Assembly: GCF_004136015.1 (NCBI RefSeq)
Contig: NZ_CP024866.1
Coordinates: 4,100,529-4,164,528 of the forward strand
DNA: 64,000 nt
DNA from: Pseudomonas sp. ACM7
GTDB taxonomy: Bacteria > Pseudomonadota > Gammaproteobacteria > Pseudomonadales > Pseudomonadaceae
Reading direction: 5' to 3'
Of this stretch, positions 7,133 to 15,881 are shown piece by piece. The stretch's first letter is position 1. Each line of letters begins with the position of its first letter. Position numbers and translations under genes: made by a program. The notes beneath the pieces were generated by a model. That model saw nothing but the letters and a program-made list of their open reading frames with translations, had not been told where the DNA came from and searched no databases.

Positions 7133-8637
7133 TGGCGATCGGATTCAGCAACATCCCCGCGGACATTCGTGTTCCGCTGTTCTACGCAGAAATGGACAAT
7201 TCGGCCGCCAATAGCGCGTCGTCGGCCATGCGCCGTTTGATCGTCGCTCAGGTCAACGACAACATTGCGCCGGCCGACGTCGGGAAACTGGTGTTGGTGT
7301 CCAGCGTGGCGCTGGCCAAGAGCATTGGCGGTCAGGGCTCGATGCTCGCCTCGATGTACGAAACCTGGCGCAAGACCGACCCGATCGGCGAGATCTGGTG
7401 CCTGCCGCTGCACAACACTAAAGGCAGCATCGCCAAAGGTGTGCTGACCCTGACCGGTGCCGCGACCCAGAGCGGTGTGCTCAACCTGTACGTCGGCGGC
7501 GTTCGCGTTCAAGCTGCCATCGTCAACGGCGCCACGGCAGCTCAGGCGGCTGCCGCGCTGGCGCTGAGAATCAACGCCTCGGCAGATCTGCCGGTCAGCG
7601 CAGCAGCCGTAGAAGGTATCGTGACCCTGAGCGCCAAATGGACTGGCGACAGCGGTAACGACATCAGCCTGCAATTCAATCGCCTGGGCAAGAGCAACGG
7701 CGAAGAAACTCCGGCCGGCCTGACCACGGCCATCACCGCCATCACCGCCATGACCGGCGGCGCCGGTGTGCCGGATCAGGTCGCTGCGGTAGCGGCGCTG
7801 GGCGATGAACCGTTCGAGTTCATTTGCATGCCATTCTCGGACCTGTCGACCCTCAACACCTGGCAAGCGGTCATGGATGACAGCACCGGTCGTTGGTCGT
7901 GGGCCAAGCAATTGTTCGGTCATGTCTACAGCGCCAAGCGCGGCACCATCGGTACTTTGGTCGCTGCCGGCCAGGCGCGTAACGATCAGCACATGACCAT
8001 CCAGGCGCTGGAACCAGGCGTACCACAACCATTCTGGGTTCAGGCCGCTGCACTCGCTGCGCGCACGTCGGTGTTCATCTCCGCCGACGCCAGCCGTCCG
8101 ACCCAAAGCGGCAGCCTGCCAGGTCTCGACCCGGCGCCGGCCAGTGAGCGTTTCACCCTGACCGAGCGTCAGTCGCTGCTCAACTACGGGATCGCCACCG
8201 CGTACTACGAAGGCGGCTACGTGCGCATTCAGCGTTCGATTACCACCTATCAGAAGAACGCCTACGGCCAGGCAGACAATTCCTACCTGGACAGTGAAAC
8301 CATGCACCAGTCGGCGTTCATCGTGCGTCGTCTGCAAAGTGTGATCACCAGCAAATACGGTCGCCACAAACTGGCCTCTGACGGCACCCGTTTCGGCGCC
8401 GGCCAGCCGATCGTGACCCCGAGCACTATTCGCGGTGAGCTGATCGCCCAGTACGCCAAGCTCGAACTGGAAGGTCACGTAGAAAACGCCGAGCTGTTTG
8501 CCGAGCACTTGATCGTCGAGCGCGACGTGCAGGACCCGAGCCGGGTCAACGTGCTGTTCCCGCCGGATTACATCAACGGTCTGCGCGTGTTCGCGCTGCT
8601 CAACCAATTCCGTCTGCAGTACGACGACGCAGCCTGA
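7132..8637 (+). CDS. Contractile tail sheath protein (gpL-like)
   Basis: The 501-residue protein begins MAIGFSNIPADIRVPLFYAE, the usual start of Mu gpL-type sheaths, and is rich in beta-sandwich and Ala/Gly segments. Sheath subunits stack as hexameric rings around the tube and contract to drive it through the target envelope. The C-terminal part (from about residue 330: ERFTLTERQSLLNYGI) is the conserved core that mediates the handshake between rings. The start is fixed by TAATG overlap with the preceding gene. It is the longest structural gene after the tape measure and is followed by a hairpin before the tube gene. Confidence 0.93.
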   Translation: MAIGFSNIPADIRVPLFYAEMDNSAANSASSAMRRLIVAQVNDNIAPADVGKLVLVSSVALAKSIGGQGSMLASMYETWRKTDPIGEIWCLPLHNTKGSIAKGVLTLTGAATQSGVLNLYVGGVRVQAAIVNGATAAQAAAALALRINASADLPVSAAAVEGIVTLSAKWTGDSGNDISLQFNRLGKSNGEETPAGLTTAITAITAMTGGAGVPDQVAAVAALGDEPFEFICMPFSDLSTLNTWQAVMDDSTGRWSWAKQLFGHVYSAKRGTIGTLVAAGQARNDQHMTIQALEPGVPQPFWVQAAALAARTSVFISADASRPTQSGSLPGLDPAPASERFTLTERQSLLNYGIATAYYEGGYVRIQRSITTYQKNAYGQADNSYLDSETMHQSAFIVRRLQSVITSKYGRHKLASDGTRFGAGQPIVTPSTIRGELIAQYAKLELEGHVENAELFAEHLIVERDVQDPSRVNVLFPPDYINGLRVFALLNQFRLQYDDAA

Positions 8638-8662
8638 TCGCTGCCTTTGACTGTGTGATTTC

Positions 8663-8686
8663 AGCCCACCTCGCGTGGGCTTTTTA
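8663..8686 (+). terminator. Terminator-like hairpin between sheath and tube genes
   Basis: AGCCCAC-ctcgc-GTGGGCT followed by five Ts, 26 bp after the sheath stop and 19 bp before the tube start. Inside an operon it probably tunes the sheath/tube ratio or protects an mRNA end rather than ending transcription completely. Confidence 0.65.
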
Positions 8687-8704
8687 TTTGAAGGGAGAAA
8701 CACC

Positions 8705-9052
8705 ATGGGTCAACTGATTGCGGGCACCTGCTACGTCAAAGTGGACGGCGCTCAACTGACTATCAATGGCGGCTGCGAAGCGCCGTTGATGGCTGTGAAA
8801 CGGGAAACCGTCGTACCGGGTTTCTACAAGGAAACTGACATTTCCCCGTCGTTCAAAGTGACGGCGCTGCACACCGCGGACTTCCCGCTCAAGCAACTGA
8901 TCGCAGGTTCCGACATGACCGTCACCTGCGAATTCAGCAACGGCAAAGTCTACGTACTGGCCGGCGCCTACCTGGTGGAAGAGCCGGTATCGAAAGGCGA
9001 TGACGCCACCATCGAACTGAAGTTCGAAGGCATCAAGGGGACCTGGCAATGA
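8705..9052 (+). CDS. Tail tube protein (gpM-like)
   Basis: A 115-residue protein starting MGQLIAGTCYVKVDG, with the short beta-barrel make-up of phage tail tube proteins (PF10618-like). Hexamers of this protein form the rigid inner tube that is pushed through the target cell envelope. GGGAG lies 7 nt before the ATG at 8705. The gene overlaps the next by ATGA at 9049. Size and order after the sheath match Mu gpM. Confidence 0.9.
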   Translation: MGQLIAGTCYVKVDGAQLTINGGCEAPLMAVKRETVVPGFYKETDISPSFKVTALHTADFPLKQLIAGSDMTVTCEFSNGKVYVLAGAYLVEEPVSKGDDATIELKFEGIKGTWQ

Positions 9053-9345
9053 CTGGCGCCGTGAAGCTTCAGGTTGCGATCGAAGCTCACGGCGAGCCCT
9101 TGACCGAACTCAACCTGCGCCGTCCAACGGTGCAGGAAGTTCGAGCGATCAAGGCGCTGCCGTACAAGATCGACAAGAGCGAAGAAGTCAGCCTCGACAT
9201 GGACGTCGCGGCCAAATACATCGCCGTGTGCGCCGGCATCCCGCCGTCGTCGGTCAATCAGTTGGATCTGGCTGACCTCAACGCGCTGAGCTGGGCTGTC
9301 GCGAGTTTTTTCATGAGTGCGGCGTCGGAGCCATCACCGACCTGA
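9049..9345 (+). CDS. Tail assembly chaperone, short form (gp41-like, Phage_TAC)
   Basis: The zero-frame product has 98 residues (MTGAVKLQVAIEAHGEP...). Such proteins coat the tape measure during tail assembly and are absent from the mature particle. Near its end the frame crosses a T TTT TTC heptamer (9306-9312), allowing a longer frameshifted form (listed separately). The ATGA overlap with the tube gene sets the start. Confidence 0.88.
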   Translation: MTGAVKLQVAIEAHGEPLTELNLRRPTVQEVRAIKALPYKIDKSEEVSLDMDVAAKYIAVCAGIPPSSVNQLDLADLNALSWAVASFFMSAASEPSPT

Positions 9346-9476
9346 TTTCAGTCGCCTATGACCTGGCCTGGTTCTGGAAGGTTGACCCCGAACAGATGAT
9401 GGCCAGGCCTTTGGATGTGCTCCGCGAATCGCTGGAGCACGCGCAACGGATCAATGCGATGCAGCAGGTGCAGTGA
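9049..9476 (+). CDS. Tail assembly chaperone, -1 frameshift form
   Basis: A -1 shift at the slippery heptamer T TTT TTC (9306-9312) would join the first 88 residues to a 54-residue extension read from 9312 (HECGVGAITDLISVAYDLAW...), ending at TGA 9474-9476, for 142 residues in all. The extension has no good start of its own and is clearly coding-like (hydrophobic helix, then LDVLRESLEHAQR). Long-tailed phages conserve a programmed frameshift at exactly this place (lambda G/GT type), and the extended form bridges the tape measure and tube. The TMP start overlaps its stop (TGATG). Confidence 0.8.
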
Positions 9477-11038
9477 TGGCAGACATGGAAAAGGAAGATA
9501 AAAAGTCGGTCCGGCTGACGGGGATCGATGAACTGACCCCCAAGCTCGCCAGCCTTCGAGCGAGGTTCGAGGGCTTCAGAACACACCTTGAACAGACGGG
9601 GCTGGGCAAGCTGGACATCAGCGGTCTGTTCAAGGGTGGCAGCGTGATCACGCCCTTCGTGGACGGGATCAAGGCGTCCGCTGCGTTCAAGGGCCAATTG
9701 ACCGAGGTCAATGAGGCCGCCAAAGGTGTCGATGTGCCGAACGTGCCGACCACCGCTGCGCAAACCCTGAATGTGTTCAGTCGGTCGCTGGAGCAGGTGT
9801 CGGCTGCCGCAAACACCGCTTTACAACCCGCCGTCGCGACCGTCACGGCAGGGCTTCAGCCGCTGCTCATTGGCTTTGGCAATCTGCTCAATGACAACCC
9901 GAAGCTGGTCGAGGGACTGGCGGCCGGTGCCATTGCGTTTTCGGCGATGCAAACCGCCGTGACCGGCGCGACCCAAGTGTTCGATCTGATGAACATGGTG
10001 CTCAAGACCCATCCCATCGTGTTGATTGCCACGGGCATCGCCCTGGCAGCCGGTTTGATTGTGGCCAACTGGAAGCCCATATCGGCGTTCTTCGCCGGGC
10101 TTTGGCAAAAGATTTCTCCGGTCGTGATGCCCATGGTCGAGTTCTTCAGGACGATGTTTGCGTTCACGCCGCTGGGACAAATCATCAGCCATTGGGGACC
10201 GATCACCGCCGTGTTCGCGGCGATCTGGGACGTCATCAAAGCGGCGGCCACGCCGGTAATCGGTTTTTTCCAGACGCTTTTTTCCTGGTCGCCACTGGGT
10301 TTGATCATCAGCAACTGGACTCCGTTGACAGGTCTGTTCTCGGCCATCTGGGACTTGCTCAGAGCGCTGTCGGTGCCGGTCATGGACGTTCTGCACGGCC
10401 TGTTCGACTGGTCGCCGCGGGAGATGATCATCGCTGGTTGGGGCGCGGTCACCGAACTGTTTTCCGGGATCTGGGACGGCATCAAGGTCCCGGCGCTGGT
10501 GATGTTCGACACGCTGCGCAGCCTGTTTGACTGGTTTCCGCTGGAAGAGATCAAAAAGCGTTGGGAGCCGATCACCGAATGGTTCAGCCAATGGTGGGAC
10601 AAGCTTCAAGGTGTCGTCGCGCCGATCAAGGAATTCTTTGCCGGTGGTTTCGGCAGCCTTGTCGCCAGTGTGACCGGCAAGGTCGAAGGCCTGACCGAGG
10701 CTCAAGAAAAAACCAATGCCGAAGGCAACGGTAAGTTTGCGCCGGCGTTTTTTGGCGCCGATACCGAGCAACCACAAAGCCTGTCAGTGCTGCCCGGCAA
10801 TCTGCCGCACAAACCCTTGATGCAGCCTGGCTCCTTGACACAAAACTCCAGCGCCCTGATCCAGCAAAGCGCCGCCAATAACCGCACACAACTCGAAGGC
10901 GGCCTGACCGTGCGCTTCGAAAATGCGCCGGCCGGCATGCGCACCGATCAGCCGCAAACCAATCAACCGGCGCTGGCGCTCAATTCGCGCATCGGCTACC
11001 GCACACTGTCCCTTGGAGGTTCCAATGAGCTGGCGTGA
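9476..11038 (+). CDS. Tape measure protein
   Basis: The 520-residue protein has a charged start (MADMEKEDKKSVRL), hydrophobic helices at about 125-200 and a long repetitive centre. It sets tail length and is ejected through the tube. Five consecutive 41-residue repeats (codons from 10043 to 10657) keep Trp at positions 10 and 21 of each unit and Pro near position 30. I take ATG 9476, which overlaps the stop of the frameshifted chaperone; a GTG at 9473 adds one residue. The last 14 bp overlap the next gene. The length is short for a phage tape measure but fits a compact R-type particle. Confidence 0.9.
   Translation: MADMEKEDKKSVRLTGIDELTPKLASLRARFEGFRTHLEQTGLGKLDISGLFKGGSVITPFVDGIKASAAFKGQLTEVNEAAKGVDVPNVPTTAAQTLNVFSRSLEQVSAAANTALQPAVATVTAGLQPLLIGFGNLLNDNPKLVEGLAAGAIAFSAMQTAVTGATQVFDLMNMVLKTHPIVLIATGIALAAGLIVANWKPISAFFAGLWQKISPVVMPMVEFFRTMFAFTPLGQIISHWGPITAVFAAIWDVIKAAATPVIGFFQTLFSWSPLGLIISNWTPLTGLFSAIWDLLRALSVPVMDVLHGLFDWSPREMIIAGWGAVTELFSGIWDGIKVPALVMFDTLRSLFDWFPLEEIKKRWEPITEWFSQWWDKLQGVVAPIKEFFAGGFGSLVASVTGKVEGLTEAQEKTNAEGNGKFAPAFFGADTEQPQSLSVLPGNLPHKPLMQPGSLTQNSSALIQQSAANNRTQLEGGLTVRFENAPAGMRTDQPQTNQPALALNSRIGYRTLSLGGSNELA
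10043..10657 (+). repeat. Five tandem 123-bp (41-codon) repeats in the tape measure gene
   Basis: Units start at 10043, 10166, 10289, 10412 and 10535 with an exact 123-bp period. All five protein units have Trp at position 10 and Trp at 21, as in ANWKP...GLWQ, SHWGP...AIWD, SNWTP...AIWD, AGWGA...GIWD and KRWEP...QWWD. DNA identity between units is moderate, so the array is old and no longer freely recombining. Confidence 0.9.
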
Positions 11039-12263
11039 CCGTTTAATGCCGGCGTCATTTCGCGGCATCCGGTTCTGGGTCGATCAGGCGAAAAACCCGG
11101 TCGGCCAAAAGGGCCAGTTGCACGAGTACCCGCAGCGCGATCTGCCGTATTTCGAGGGCCTTGGCCTGCAGGCGAAGATTCACGATTTGACCGCATTTAT
11201 CGTCGGCCCCGATTGCCTGGAGCAGCGCGACAAGCTGCTCAAGGCGCTGGAGCAGGGCAGTGGTGAACTGGTTCACCCGTGGCTCGGACGTCTGCAGGTC
11301 AAGGTCGGCGAATGCGACATGACTCACACCCGCCAGGACGGCGGGCTGGTGACCTTTACGCTGAAGTTTTACCCCGATCAACCGGTGCCGTTTCCGACGG
11401 CGGCGGTCAGCACGCAGAAGTTATTGCTGGTGTCGGCCGACAGCCTGCTGGGCTCCGCGGTGAAACGCTTCGAAGACGCGATGACCTTGATCAAGGCGGC
11501 GCGGATCGGCATTGCCAACCTGCGCAACAGCATCAAGGAGGCTTACGAGGTGATTCAGCAGCACCTTCAGCCGTTGATCGATGAGTACCAGCAGATCAGC
11601 GATCTGGTCAAAGCCGTCAAGGAACTGCCCAAGGACGTGGCAGCGGAATTCAAGGGATTGATCGGCGACATCAACGAACTGAAGGACTTCGCCCGTGAAG
11701 GTTATCGTGGCGTGATTGCCAACGTCTCCCAGCAGGTCGAAGCCATCAAGAAGGCCGACGCGCCGAAGCTGACTACCGGCAAGGACACCACCGCTGCGGC
11801 CCAGGCGCTGACCAATCTGGTGCAGGACACCTTGATTGTGCAAGTAGCCCAGTGGGTGGCGTCGATGCCGGTGGCTTCGCAGGCAGTCAAGCGGGTCACC
11901 AACCTGCCGGTCGGGCATCAGGCTGTGCAACCGACCACGCACCAGGACGTTCCGGTGGTCGACGATTTAGAGGCCCTGCGTGCGGCACTTGAGGAAGTGT
12001 TCAAGCTGCCCGAGGCCAAGGCGGACCCCGCGCACTATCTGGCGATGAGCAATCTGCGTCAGGCGCTCCGGGCGCATTTGAAAGCGGTCGCATCGTCCGG
12101 CGTTCGACTGGTCAGCAAGTCTTTCAAGCAAAGCCTTCCGGGGCTGGTCGTGATCTATCAGCAAAGTGGAGACGCCACGCGAATCGCTGAAGTACTACAG
12201 CGCAACGGCATTATTCATCCGGGTTTTCTCCCGCTGGACGACATCAAAGTCTTGGGGGAATAG
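11025..12263 (+). CDS. DNA circularization N-terminal domain / Mu gpN-like baseplate protein
   Basis: The 412-residue protein opens MSWRDRLMPASFRGIRFW and continues with the roughly 90-residue domain that Pfam calls DNA_circ_N, here a tail/baseplate hub component rather than a DNA enzyme. The C-terminal two thirds are helical with long Lys/Glu-rich stretches (about 150-260). GGAGG lies 7 nt before the ATG. It overlaps the tape measure by 14 bp and is 3 bp from the next gene. In Mu the same order holds (gp42, gpN, gpP). Confidence 0.85.
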   Translation: MSWRDRLMPASFRGIRFWVDQAKNPVGQKGQLHEYPQRDLPYFEGLGLQAKIHDLTAFIVGPDCLEQRDKLLKALEQGSGELVHPWLGRLQVKVGECDMTHTRQDGGLVTFTLKFYPDQPVPFPTAAVSTQKLLLVSADSLLGSAVKRFEDAMTLIKAARIGIANLRNSIKEAYEVIQQHLQPLIDEYQQISDLVKAVKELPKDVAAEFKGLIGDINELKDFAREGYRGVIANVSQQVEAIKKADAPKLTTGKDTTAAAQALTNLVQDTLIVQVAQWVASMPVASQAVKRVTNLPVGHQAVQPTTHQDVPVVDDLEALRAALEEVFKLPEAKADPAHYLAMSNLRQALRAHLKAVASSGVRLVSKSFKQSLPGLVVIYQQSGDATRIAEVLQRNGIIHPGFLPLDDIKVLGE

Positions 12264-12266
12264 ACC

Positions 12267-13307
12267 ATGAATGAACTCGACAACCGCGTGCTGCTGACCG
12301 TTGACGGTCTGGAGTATGGCGGCTGGAAAAGCGTTGAAATCACTGCGGATCTCGAGCGTCAGTTCCGCACCTTCAAGCTCGACATCACCTGGCAATGGCC
12401 GGGGCAGACGGTCGACCGCCCGATCCGCCCGGGGGCGCCGTGCCAAGTGCGAATCGGCTGCGACCTGGTGCTCAGCGGGTATGTGTTCAAGGCGCCGATC
12501 AGCTATGACGGGCGGCAGATCAGCCTGAGCATCGAAGGCAGTTCGAAGACTCAGGACCTGGTGGACTGCGCCGCGATCAACACGCCCAACCAATGGCATC
12601 AGCAATCGTTACTCAGCATCGTCGAAGCGCTGGCCTCGCCTTATGCCGGGAAAGTGGTCAGTGAAATCCCCGAAACCGCGCGACTCGGCAGCCACACCAT
12701 CGTGCCGGGGGAAACGGTCTTTCAATCGATCGACCGCTTGCTCACGCTGTTTCGGGTGTTTTCCACCGATGACGCCGAAGGTCGGGTGGTACTGGCCCGA
12801 CCGGGCAGCGGTGGGCGAGCCAGTGATGTGCTTGAGCTGGGCAAGAACATTCTGTCGGCCAACGCGCCGATGGACTTCAGTCAGGTGTTCTCCGAGTACC
12901 GGGTGATCGGTCAGCACAAGGGCGGCGACGAGAAGAGCGGTGCGGCCGTGAGCGAAGTGTCTGGGGTTTCCACCGACCCGATTATCGGGCGCAAGCGGAT
13001 CACCGTGATCAGCGAAAGCGCGCAATTGACCCCGGAACTGGCGCAGCAACGTGCCGATTGGGAAAGCGGTATTCGCGTCGGAAAGGCTGGCACCACGACC
13101 TATCGGGTACAAGGCTGGCGGCAGTCCAACGGTGATTTGTGGAAGCACAACACCTTGGTGCGGGTGATCGACAAAGTATTGGGTTTTGACCACGACATGC
13201 TGATCTCCAAGGTGACTTACTCGCTGTCCGAACAGGGCTCGGTCACCACGCTGCAAGTGGCGCCGCCTTACACCTTCGATGCAAATCCGGCGCCACCAAA
13301 AACCTGA
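12267..13307 (+). CDS. Baseplate hub protein (Mu gpP / gp44-like)
   Basis: The 346-residue protein starts MNELDNRVLLTVDGLEYGGW. It has the beta-rich gp27-type hub fold expected for Mu gpP (two barrel-like halves, with a VRIGCDLVLSGYV strand pair around residues 65-80 and a PGETVFQSIDRL LysM-like helix near 150). Trimers of this protein connect the tube to the spike. It starts 3 bp after gpN and ends 35 bp before the spike gene. No enzymatic motif is seen. Confidence 0.87.
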   Translation: MNELDNRVLLTVDGLEYGGWKSVEITADLERQFRTFKLDITWQWPGQTVDRPIRPGAPCQVRIGCDLVLSGYVFKAPISYDGRQISLSIEGSSKTQDLVDCAAINTPNQWHQQSLLSIVEALASPYAGKVVSEIPETARLGSHTIVPGETVFQSIDRLLTLFRVFSTDDAEGRVVLARPGSGGRASDVLELGKNILSANAPMDFSQVFSEYRVIGQHKGGDEKSGAAVSEVSGVSTDPIIGRKRITVISESAQLTPELAQQRADWESGIRVGKAGTTTYRVQGWRQSNGDLWKHNTLVRVIDKVLGFDHDMLISKVTYSLSEQGSVTTLQVAPPYTFDANPAPPKT

Positions 13308-13342
13308 CACCCCGCCAGCCTCGCTCCTACAAGGTAATCAAC

Positions 13343-13852
13343 ATGAGCCTACTGACACGCCTCCTGGCGCGCGGCACTGTCGTGCTCGCCAACTCGGCTA
13401 CCAAGCTTCAATCCCTGCAAATGCGCCTCACCGCCGGCGAAGTGAATGACGACATGGAGCACTTCGAACCCTACGGTTTCACCAGCAATCCGCTGGCCGG
13501 CGCTGAAGGCATCGCCACGTTTCTGGGCGGTGATCGCTCTCACGCCATCGTGCTGGTGGTCGCCGACCGCCGCTATCGCCTCAAGGCACTGGCCCAGGGC
13601 GAAGTCGCGATCTACACCGACGAAGGCGACAAGATCCACTTCAAGCGTGGACGGATCATCGATATCGAAACCGCCACCCTGAACATCCGCGCCAGCGCCG
13701 CCGTAAACATCGACACACCGACCCTGACCCAGACCGGCAAGATCGTCTCGCAAGGCGATCAGATTGCCGGTGGCATCAGCCAGATCAAGCACGTGCACAT
13801 CGGCGTGCAGGCGGGCAACGGCCAGACCGGCGTGCCGGCGGGAGGCCAGTGA
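13343..13852 (+). CDS. Baseplate spike (Mu gp45-like membrane-piercing tip)
   Basis: 169 residues. The N-terminal half is an OB-like domain, followed by a short beta-helix made of repeats such as ATLNIRASAAVNIDTPTLTQ (111-130). Near the end, His150-Val-His152 (IKHVHIG) is the HxH motif that binds an iron ion at the spike apex in P2 gpV and Mu gp45. The spike trimer makes the first hole in the outer membrane of the target cell. The next gene overlaps the stop codon (TGATG at 13850-13854). Confidence 0.92.
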   Translation: MSLLTRLLARGTVVLANSATKLQSLQMRLTAGEVNDDMEHFEPYGFTSNPLAGAEGIATFLGGDRSHAIVLVVADRRYRLKALAQGEVAIYTDEGDKIHFKRGRIIDIETATLNIRASAAVNIDTPTLTQTGKIVSQGDQIAGGISQIKHVHIGVQAGNGQTGVPAGGQ

Positions 13853-14250
13853 TGTTCATCAGCCAAAACCTCCACGCCGCACTGACCCGTTCAGTGCTGA
13901 TCAGCCTGTTCACCTGGCGCCGCGCCGCCGATGACGATGCCCTCGATGACGAAGAACGTTTCGGCTGGTGGGGTGACACCTTTCCTACGGTCGCGGATGA
14001 CCGTATCGGCTCACGCCTGTGGCTGCTGCGCCGGGTCAAGTTAACCCGACAGACCCAGATGGACGCCGAGTTCTACGCCCGCGAAGCCTTGCAATGGCTG
14101 ATCGACGACGGCCATTGCAGCGCCATCGACATCATCAGCGAACGCCTCGACGCCCAGCGCCTGAACCTGCGCACGGTCCTGACCCTGGCCGACGGCGAGC
14201 GCCTGGACATCAACCCTGATAACAGTTGGCAGGTGATCTATGCCGTTTGA
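13852..14250 (+). CDS. Baseplate wedge protein gp46-like (gpW family)
   Basis: The 132-residue protein matches the Mu gp46 type: an N-terminal region with WRRAADDDALDDEERFGWWGDTFP, then a helical segment and the C-terminal fold of T4 gp25-like wedge initiators. It links sheath and baseplate wedges. ATG 13852 follows GGGAGG by 6 nt and overlaps the spike stop; the GTG at 13849 would add one residue. It overlaps gp47 by 11 bp. Confidence 0.87.
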   Translation: MFISQNLHAALTRSVLISLFTWRRAADDDALDDEERFGWWGDTFPTVADDRIGSRLWLLRRVKLTRQTQMDAEFYAREALQWLIDDGHCSAIDIISERLDAQRLNLRTVLTLADGERLDINPDNSWQVIYAV

Positions 14251-15280
14251 AACCCCTTCGCTGCCGGTGCTGATCAAACGCACCCAAAGCGACCTGGCCA
14301 GCGATTCGCTGCGCCAGTCCGATGCGCAAGTGCTGGCGCGCACCCTCGGTGGCGCCGCCTATGGCCTGTATGGCTATCTGAACTGGATCGCCGAGCAGAT
14401 CCTCCCGGACAAGGCCGATGAGTCGACCCTGGAACGGATCGCCGCCCTGCGTCTGAACCAGCCGCGCAAAGCCGCACAATCGGCCAGTGGTAGCGTCAGC
14501 TTTACCGCCAGCGCTGGCGCTGTACTGGACGTCGATACGCTGCTGCAATCGAACGACGGTCGCATTTACAAAGTCACTTCCGCCCGCACCACCAGCAATG
14601 GCTTGAACAGCACCACCATCGCCGCCCTCGACGCCGGCAGCCTCGGGAATGCCGACGCCGGCATGACGCTGATTCCGGTGCAGCCGATTCTGGGCATTAT
14701 CGGCAACAGCTTCACGGTGCTGGCGCCGGGGTTGACCGGCGGAATCGCTCGGGAAAGTCTGGAATCCCTGCGGTCCCGGGTGATTCGTTCTTACCGGATC
14801 ATTCCTCACGGCGGTTCGGCGCAAGACTACGAAACCTGGGCGCTCGAATGTCCGGGAGTGACCCGTGCCTGGTGTCGCGGCAGCTATCCCGGCCCCGGCA
14901 TTGTCAGTCTGTACATCATGCGGGACGACGATGCGCAACCCGTCCCCAATCCCGAGCAACTGGCTGAAGTCCAGGCCTACATCGAACCTCTGCGGCCAGT
15001 CACCGCCGAGTTGCGTGTGCTGCCACCGGTACAAGTACCGGTCGTTTACCGACTGAGCCTGAAGCCCGACACCACGGCCGTTCGCGCCGCCGTTGAGGCG
15101 CAACTGCGCGATCTGCATAACCGCGAAGGCGGCCTGGGCGACACCCTGCTGGTGAGTCACATCCGTGAAGCCATCAGCAGCGCGACCGGCGAAAGTGATC
15201 ACAATCTCAAATCACCTACCGCCGACGTCGATGCTGCGAGCAACCAGTTGCTGACCTTCGGAGGTTGCGTATGGCAGTGA
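14240..15280 (+). CDS. Baseplate J-like protein (gp47-like)
   Basis: The 346-residue protein belongs to the Baseplate_J family (P2 gpJ, T4 gp6, Mu gp47). The conserved central part contains GGIARESLESLRSRVIRSY and the SAQDYETWALECPGVTRAW segment, typical of the family. It dimerises to form the wedge ring that opens on contraction. The start overlaps gp46 by 11 bp, and the stop overlaps gp48 by 10 bp. Confidence 0.93.
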   Translation: MPFETPSLPVLIKRTQSDLASDSLRQSDAQVLARTLGGAAYGLYGYLNWIAEQILPDKADESTLERIAALRLNQPRKAAQSASGSVSFTASAGAVLDVDTLLQSNDGRIYKVTSARTTSNGLNSTTIAALDAGSLGNADAGMTLIPVQPILGIIGNSFTVLAPGLTGGIARESLESLRSRVIRSYRIIPHGGSAQDYETWALECPGVTRAWCRGSYPGPGIVSLYIMRDDDAQPVPNPEQLAEVQAYIEPLRPVTAELRVLPPVQVPVVYRLSLKPDTTAVRAAVEAQLRDLHNREGGLGDTLLVSHIREAISSATGESDHNLKSPTADVDAASNQLLTFGGCVWQ

Positions 15281-15870
15281 TCAGAACCGCCGCGCAATAC
15301 CAGGCCCAACTGCGCAGCCTGCTACCCAGCGGTCCCGCGTGGGACCCCGAGCGGGTCCCGGAACTCGAAGAAGTCCTTGAAGGCGTCGCCCAGGAACTGG
15401 CCCGCCTCGACGCTCGCGCCGCCGACCTGCTCAACGAAATGGACCCGGCCGGCGTCAGCGAACTGGTGCCGGACTGGGAGCGGGTGATGAACCTGCCCGA
15501 CCCGTGCCTGGGCGCAACGCCACTGTTCGACGACCGCCGCCTCGCCGTACGCCGGCGACTGCTCGCTGTTGGCAGCCAAGCCATCAGCTACTACGTCGAA
15601 ATCGCCAAGAGTCAGGGGTATCCGAACGCCACCATCACCGTGCTTGAAGTCCCGCGAATGGGGCGGGCCCGGTTTGGCCAGGCGCACTTCGGAACATGGC
15701 AGGCGCATTTCATGTGGACGCTCAACACCGGTGGCCGCCTGCTGCTGGGCCGACGTTTCGGCGCCAGTTATTGGGGCGAACGCTTCGGCATGAACCCGGG
15801 TTCTGCACTGGAATGCCAAATCCATCGCAGCTCACCGGCGCATACAAAGGTGCACATCAATTATGACTAG
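15271..15870 (+). CDS. YmfQ/DUF2313 baseplate protein (gp48-like)
   Basis: A 199-residue protein of the DUF2313 (YmfQ) family, beginning MAVIRTAAQYQAQLRSLLPSG and carrying the family's LPDPCLG segment and a C-terminal domain rich in aromatic and Gly residues. It caps the baseplate rim and is the attachment point of the tail fibre in Mu-like tails. GGAGG precedes the ATG at 15271. It ends 11 bp before the first fibre gene. Confidence 0.88.
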   Translation: MAVIRTAAQYQAQLRSLLPSGPAWDPERVPELEEVLEGVAQELARLDARAADLLNEMDPAGVSELVPDWERVMNLPDPCLGATPLFDDRRLAVRRRLLAVGSQAISYYVEIAKSQGYPNATITVLEVPRMGRARFGQAHFGTWQAHFMWTLNTGGRLLLGRRFGASYWGERFGMNPGSALECQIHRSSPAHTKVHINYD

Positions 15871-15881
15871 GGAGTAGAGGA

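Noticed and set aside
6850-8706. 618-codon frame opposite the sheath gene
   Set aside because: It covers the sheath and DUF2635 genes in antisense and has no recognisable domain; the sense genes fit the Mu-like tail order.
14210-15202. 330-codon frame opposite the baseplate J gene
   Set aside because: Shadow of a real gene; the sense frame shows family motifs and coupled overlaps.
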